Positions 61,175-64,000 of a stretch of DNA of 64,000 nucleotides are shown one piece after another. The stretch is taken from positions 61,159 to 125,158 of the forward strand of contig NZ_JBKKHQ010000010.1 of the NCBI RefSeq assembly GCF_046614695.1, given 5' to 3'. The stretch is from Pokkaliibacter sp046614695 (GTDB lineage: Bacteria > Pseudomonadota > Gammaproteobacteria > Pseudomonadales > Balneatricaceae). The position numbers and the translations under genes were made by a program. The notes beneath the pieces are model-generated. The model worked only from the letters and a program-made list of their open reading frames with translations, was not told where the DNA came from and made no database searches. Each line of letters starts with the position of its first letter. The first letter of the stretch is position 1.

Positions 61175-63751
61175 TTAACTGCTGAAGACCAGTTGATCTC
61201 CTGCCAGCGCCACATGAATCGTGGTTCCTGGCATAAACTTGCCCGAGAGAATCTCGTTCGCCAGCGGGTTTTCCAGATGACGCTGGATCGACCGTTTAAG
61301 CGGACGAGCCCCATATACCGGATCAAAGCCAACGGCGACCAGATGATCCATCGCCTCAGGCGTGACCTGAATATCCAGATCACGATCCGCCAGACGCTGC
61401 TTGAGACGGCTCAACTGGATATCGGCAATACCACGCACCTGAGACTGACCCAAAGAGTGGAATACCACTACCTCATCGATACGGTTAACCAGTTCCGGAC
61501 GGAAGTGTGTCGCCACAACATCCATAACCTTATCTTTCATTTCCTCATACAGGGTCTCAGAGCTGGTGTACGTCTGAATAATGTCGGAGCCCAAGTTGGA
61601 GGTCATAACGATAACGGTGTTACGGAAGTCCACGGTACGGCCCTGACCATCAGTAAGTCGGCCATCCTCCAGCACCTGCAAAAGAATGTTAAAGACATCC
61701 GGATGCGCTTTCTCAACCTCATCCAGCAAGACAACCGAGTAGGGCTTGCGGCGAACGGTTTCGGTCAGGTAGCCGCCCTCTTCATAGCCAACATATCCAG
61801 GAGGCGCACCAATCAGTCGGGCCACAGAGTGCTTCTCCATAAACTCGGACATATCAATGCGCACCAGTGACTCTTCCGTATCAAAGAGGAAGCGAGCCAG
61901 CGCCTTACACAGCTCGGTTTTACCGACGCCGGTTGGGCCAAGGAACAAGAAAGAGCCATTGGGACGGTTAGGATCCGCCAGCCCTGCTCGCGAACGGCGC
62001 ACTGCATTGGCAACCGCCACGACGGCCTCATCCTGGCCGATCACGCTCTGATGCAGCGCTTCCTCCATGCGAAGCAGCTTGTCACGCTCACCTTCCAGCA
62101 TTTTACTGACAGGAATGCCGGTCCACTTGGAAACCACTTCGGCGATCTCTTCTTCCGAGACACGGTTACGCAGTAACTGCATATCCATCATCTCAGCCTG
62201 TGAGGCCATATCCAGCTGCTTTTCAAGGTCAGGAATCACACCGTATTGAAGCTCTGACATCCGCGCCAGATTACCGGTACGACGCGCCTGTTCCATGTCG
62301 ACACGCGCCTGTTCCAACTGCTCTTTAATACGCTGGGAGCCATTAAGTGCCGCCTTTTCAGTTTTCCAGACCTCTTCAAGATCGGCATATTCCAGCTCCA
62401 GATCACCGATGACACCCTCAAGGTCTTCAAGGCGCTGACGCGATGCCTTGTCAGTCTCTTTTTTGAGCGCTTCACGCTCCATCTTCAGCTGAATCAGACG
62501 GCGCTCAAGACGATCCATGGACTCAGGTTTGGAATCCATTTCCATGCGAATGCGACTGCCCGCTTCATCAATCAAATCAATCGCCTTGTCAGGCAGCTGA
62601 CGATCAGTGATGTAACGTTGTGAAAGGCGTGCGGCGGCAATAATAGCTGAGTCAGTGATATCCACACCGTGGTGAACTTCGTACCGCTCTTTCAAACCCC
62701 GAAGAATGGCAATGGTATCTTCAACACTGGGCTCTTCTACCAGCACTTTCTGGAAGCGACGCTCCAGTGCAGCGTCTTTCTCAATGTACTGGCGGTACTC
62801 ATCCAGTGTCGTGGCACCTACACAGTGCAGCTCACCACGGGCCAGCGCAGGCTTGAGCATATTACCGGCATCCATGGAGCCTTCGCCTTTCCCAGCACCA
62901 ACCATGGTGTGCAACTCATCAATAAAGAGGATAACATTACCCTCTTCCTTAGCGAGTTCATTCAGCACCGCCTTTAAACGTTCCTCAAATTCGCCACGGA
63001 ATTTAGCACCTGCGATCAACGCGCCCATGTCCAGAGAAAGCACACGCTTGTCCTTCAAGCCATCAGGCACCTCACCGTTAACAATACGCTGGGCCAAACC
63101 TTCAACAATCGCAGTTTTACCCACCCCAGGCTCACCAATAAGCACAGGATTATTTTTTGTGCGTCGCTGCAGAACCTGAATAGTCCGGCGTATTTCATCA
63201 TCACGACCGATCACCGGATCAAGCTTGCCGCTGACGGCGCGAGCGGTCAGATCAATAGTGAACTTTTTCAGTGCCTCGCGCTTTTCTTCAGCGTTAGGGT
63301 CATTCACAGATTCACCCCCACGAACATTATTCACCACCGTTTCAAGCTGCTCCTTGCTTACACCCTGAGAACGCAACAGCTGCCCCAGAGCGGATTTATC
63401 TTCCATTGCGGCCAGCAGCACCAGTTCAGAAGAAATGTACTGATCGCCATTCTTCTGTGCCGCTTTATCGGCAAGATTAAGCAAACGGGCAAAGCGCTCC
63501 GAAGGGCGCACGTCACCATCAGGCTGAGATACCTGCGCTAACTTACCCAGCTCAGTATCGAGTGCTTTTCGTAACGCCGGAATCTGAAAGCCAGCCTGAG
63601 CCAGCAAATTACGAGTGCTGCCACCTTGCTGATCAAGTAAGGCAGAAAACAGGTGAAGTGGTTCTAGCTGGTTGTGATCGCGCCCAACAGCGAGTGATAC
63701 AGCATCATTAAGCGCTTCCTGCAATTTGGTAGTAAAACGATCAATGCGCAT
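61175..63751 (-). CDS. clpB: ATP-dependent disaggregase ClpB
   Basis: Hexameric AAA+ chaperone that with DnaK pulls proteins out of aggregates. The ATG at 63751 gives the normal MRIDRFTTKLQEALNDA start and 858 residues, after GGGAGG. The N-domain (about 1-145), the first AAA+ module with Walker A GEPGVGKTA and FIDELHTMVGAGK, the coiled-coil middle domain (about 400-525, Glu/Arg-rich), the second AAA+ module with GPTGVGKTE and RIDMSEFMEKHSV, and the C-terminal small domain are all present. A heat-shock promoter lies at 63826-63852. Confidence 0.97.
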   Translation of the reverse strand: MRIDRFTTKLQEALNDAVSLAVGRDHNQLEPLHLFSALLDQQGGSTRNLLAQAGFQIPALRKALDTELGKLAQVSQPDGDVRPSERFARLLNLADKAAQKNGDQYISSELVLLAAMEDKSALGQLLRSQGVSKEQLETVVNNVRGGESVNDPNAEEKREALKKFTIDLTARAVSGKLDPVIGRDDEIRRTIQVLQRRTKNNPVLIGEPGVGKTAIVEGLAQRIVNGEVPDGLKDKRVLSLDMGALIAGAKFRGEFEERLKAVLNELAKEEGNVILFIDELHTMVGAGKGEGSMDAGNMLKPALARGELHCVGATTLDEYRQYIEKDAALERRFQKVLVEEPSVEDTIAILRGLKERYEVHHGVDITDSAIIAAARLSQRYITDRQLPDKAIDLIDEAGSRIRMEMDSKPESMDRLERRLIQLKMEREALKKETDKASRQRLEDLEGVIGDLELEYADLEEVWKTEKAALNGSQRIKEQLEQARVDMEQARRTGNLARMSELQYGVIPDLEKQLDMASQAEMMDMQLLRNRVSEEEIAEVVSKWTGIPVSKMLEGERDKLLRMEEALHQSVIGQDEAVVAVANAVRRSRAGLADPNRPNGSFLFLGPTGVGKTELCKALARFLFDTEESLVRIDMSEFMEKHSVARLIGAPPGYVGYEEGGYLTETVRRKPYSVVLLDEVEKAHPDVFNILLQVLEDGRLTDGQGRTVDFRNTVIVMTSNLGSDIIQTYTSSETLYEEMKDKVMDVVATHFRPELVNRIDEVVVFHSLGQSQVRGIADIQLSRLKQRLADRDLDIQVTPEAMDHLVAVGFDPVYGARPLKRSIQRHLENPLANEILSGKFMPGTTIHVALAGDQLVFSS

Positions 63752-63825
63752 TACGCGGCCTCCCATCAGAAAATTCCCGCGGTTACCGGTAAGACGGTTT
63801 CATGTAGCGGGTGTCTGCTTTGAAT

Positions 63826-63852
63826 AATTGGGGCAGCAAAAGTGAAATCAAG
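63826..63852 (-). promoter_or_regulatory. Heat-shock sigma-32 promoter of clpB
   Basis: On the minus strand CTTGATT is followed by a 13-base spacer and CCCAATT. This closely fits the sigma-32 consensus (CTTGAAA, 13-14 bases, CCCATnT) in both boxes and spacing. The predicted start of transcription is about 65 bases before the clpB ATG. Confidence 0.8.
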
Positions 63853-63916
63853 ACAAATAGATAATGCGGTGATTAAAAATCAGACACAGATCAATAACGT
63901 ACAAGTTAAATGAAAA

Positions 63917-64000
63917 GATAGCGGATAGCGGATAGCGGATAGCGGATAGCGGATAGCGGATAGCGGATAGCGGATAGCGGATAGCGGATAGCGGATAGCG
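63917..64000. repeat. Heptanucleotide tandem array (GATAGCG), 12 copies, cut by the window edge
   Basis: Twelve perfect copies of GATAGCG run from 63917 to the last base and may continue. On the plus strand every frame meets TAG within 21 bases, so it is not coding in that direction. On the minus strand all frames stay open, repeating RYPLSAI. It begins 65 bases upstream of the clpB sigma-32 -35 box. Confidence 0.98.

Noticed and set aside
1..64000. CRISPR arrays, tRNA/rRNA genes, insertion sequences, prophage genes
   Set aside because: I looked for spaced repeats, cloverleaf-like segments, transposase or integrase motifs and inverted terminal repeats and saw none. The only array is the unspaced heptamer at the right edge.

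Overview
The window reads as chromosomal DNA of a marine-type gammaproteobacterium close to the Pseudomonadales/Oceanospirillales. The reasons are the gap-mfd neighbourhood, the dgcA/dgcB dimethylglycine cluster with its own ETF genes, NhaB, SohB, a VF530-type protein, and a moderate GC content. It is densely coded. I saw no rRNA, tRNA, insertion sequence, prophage or CRISPR array.

Layout. 1-4.3 kb: the end of a TonB-dependent receptor followed by a translationally coupled ABC importer, together a BtuB-BtuF-BtuC-BtuD-like cobalamin uptake operon. 4.3-7.4 kb (minus): an acyl-CoA hydrolase/hydratase, a nucleoside deoxyribosyltransferase-like protein and a thiolase. 7.4-8.3 kb: a gene-free stretch holding two related, terminator-ended elements on the minus strand, best read as tandem small RNA genes. 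8.3-15.5 kb: liuR and liuA-B-C-D-E, the complete leucine/isovalerate route to acetoacetate and acetyl-CoA. 15.6-21.4 kb: small unknown proteins, YihI-like/YlqF, a GcvR-like ACT protein and RlmG. 21.6-30.3 kb: a diguanylate cyclase, an N-terminally extended GAPDH, Mfd, and a response regulator with PAS-GGDEF-EAL. 30.5-35.1 kb: upp, hpt, an OmpA-family protein, a DMT permease and a monofunctional prephenate dehydratase. 35.1-45.4 kb: a hybrid kinase, SohB, NudC, NhaB, and a sensor kinase/HD-GYP pair. 45.5-53.3 kb (minus): a six-gene dimethylglycine catabolism operon (dipeptidase, DUF5943, dgcA, dgcB, ETF alpha, ETF beta). 53.6-61 kb: small envelope proteins, the DUF2868/DUF3482 membrane GTPase pair, a TrmH-family methyltransferase, a chemoreceptor and a VF530 protein. 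61.2-64 kb: clpB with a recognisable heat-shock promoter, then a 12-copy heptanucleotide array running off the window edge.

Three themes recur. One is carbon and nitrogen scavenging: leucine, valine-type intermediates, N-methylated glycine, dipeptides and cobalamin. Another is c-di-GMP signalling, with one cyclase, one EAL protein and one HD-GYP protein. The third is ribosome and stress maintenance (YlqF, RlmG, the TrmH-family enzyme, Mfd, ClpB). The most novel-looking object is the pair of putative sRNA genes between the thiolase and liuR. Each has a promoter-like box, a conserved 8-bp hairpin, an A-rich loop closed by a GC clamp, and a strong terminator. The second copy lies back to back with the liuR operator.
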